Of a DNA stretch of 7,708 nucleotides, positions 7,153 to 7,708 are shown piece after piece (the first letter of the stretch is position 1; each line of letters begins with the position of its first letter). Origin of the DNA: an uncultured Clostridia bacterium (GTDB lineage Bacteria; Bacillota; Clostridia; Oscillospirales; Ruminococcaceae); the NCBI GenBank assembly GCA_937901805.1, contig CALDJI010000004.1, forward strand, positions 1-7,708. Direction: 5' to 3'. The notes beneath the pieces are model-generated. The model did not search any database. It saw only the letters and a list, made by a program, of their open reading frames with translations, and was not told where the DNA came from. Made by a program: the position numbers and the translations under genes.

Positions 7153-7708
7153 ATGCACTGTACTCGCAAAGTGACCAATGATATTTACTGGGTTGGAGGA
7201 AATGATCGCCGCCTGGCGCTGTTTGAAAACCTGTTTCCAATTCCGCGCGGGGTATCTTATAATTCCTATGTGATTTTGGATGAAAAGACAGCTGTTATGG
7301 ATACCGTGGATTCTTCGATTACCCGCCAGTTTTTAGAAAATGTAGAACATGTCCTGGCAGGCAGGAAACTGGATTATTTGATTGTCAACCATATGGAGCC
7401 GGATCACTGCTCTACTATTGCAGATATTGTTTTGCGCTATCCGGAAGTGAAAATTGTCGGCAATACCAAAACAATTCAGCTGATTGGTCAGTTTTATGAT
7501 TTTGATTTGGAAGGCCGTACCATTGTTGTCAAAGAAATGGACGAGCTTTCTCTTGGCTCTCATAAATTGACCTTTGTCAATGCACCGATGGTTCACTGGC
7601 CGGAAGTAATGATGAGTTATGAGTCCAGTGAGAAAATCCTGTTTTCCGCCGATGCATTCGGCTCGTTTGGCGCGCTTAACGGAAATTTGTTCAACGATGA
7701 AGTGGAGT
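7153..7708 (+). CDS. fprA: A-type flavodiiron protein (rubredoxin:O2/NO oxidoreductase), N-terminal part
   Basis: The first 185 codons are visible and the gene runs off the window. The family is about 400 residues, with an N-terminal metallo-beta-lactamase-like di-iron domain and a C-terminal flavodoxin domain that binds FMN. What is seen is most of the di-iron domain: the opening IYWVGGNDRRLALFENLFPIP, then the ligand motif H80-x-E82-x-D84-H85 in NHMEPDHCS. H148 in APMVHWPE and the bridging-type D167 in SADAFGSFG follow. All expected ligands up to this point are present, unlike true beta-lactamases, which carry H-x-H-x-D-H. The last His ligand and the flavodoxin half would lie downstream. 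The enzyme reduces O2 to water or NO to N2O in the cytoplasm with electrons from rubredoxin, encoded just upstream. ATG 7153 follows AGGAGG at 7140-7145 by seven bases. Confidence 0.95.
   Translation, partial: MHCTRKVTNDIYWVGGNDRRLALFENLFPIPRGVSYNSYVILDEKTAVMDTVDSSITRQFLENVEHVLAGRKLDYLIVNHMEPDHCSTIADIVLRYPEVKIVGNTKTIQLIGQFYDFDLEGRTIVVKEMDELSLGSHKLTFVNAPMVHWPEVMMSYESSEKILFSADAFGSFGALNGNLFNDEVE

Noticed and set aside
1..7708. CRISPR array, tRNA, rRNA, insertion sequence or prophage signal
   Set aside because: I saw no spaced direct repeats, tRNA-like cloverleaf, transposase or integrase motifs, or terminal inverted repeats; the window is a compact same-strand set of housekeeping and stress genes.

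Overview
The window looks like ordinary chromosome from an anaerobic low-to-mid-GC Firmicute of class Clostridia. The reasons are strong AGGAGG-type ribosome binding sites, GTG and TTG starts, a uvrB-uvrA tandem, extended -10 promoters of the form TGnTATACT, and a rubredoxin next to an A-type flavodiiron protein. The last pair is an oxygen and nitric oxide defence typical of strict anaerobes. Genus cannot be fixed from the sequence. All genes are on the + strand.

Layout. (1) Bases 2-253 are the 3' end of a MarR-family regulator, cut by the window start. It overlaps by four bases a complete MATE-family multidrug exporter gene (250-1644), which ends in a strong hairpin terminator (1645-1683). 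(2) A 275-base intergenic region follows. It carries two tandem sigma-A-type promoters and a LexA (SOS) box at the start site of the second. It leads into uvrB (1920-3911) and uvrA (3927-6749), which are 15 bases apart and form a nucleotide excision repair operon. (3) No terminator is visible after uvrA. A near-consensus promoter just past its stop drives a 52-residue rubredoxin (6844-7002), followed by a moderate hairpin. (4) After an AT-rich promoter region with a possible PerR-like palindrome comes the first 185 codons of a flavodiiron protein, fprA (7153 to the window end).

How the parts work together: the MarR protein probably controls the exporter it is translationally coupled to. UvrA loads UvrB on damaged DNA, and the LexA box predicts SOS induction of both; uvrC is not in the window. 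Rubredoxin is the usual electron donor to FprA, which reduces O2 to water or NO to N2O. Every gene falls in a known family and I see no previously undescribed system. The points worth a second look are regulatory (SOS box, tandem promoters, PerR-like site, possible uvrA-to-rubredoxin read-through) and a few residue substitutions at conserved positions (UvrA H255 and R747, rubredoxin F37).
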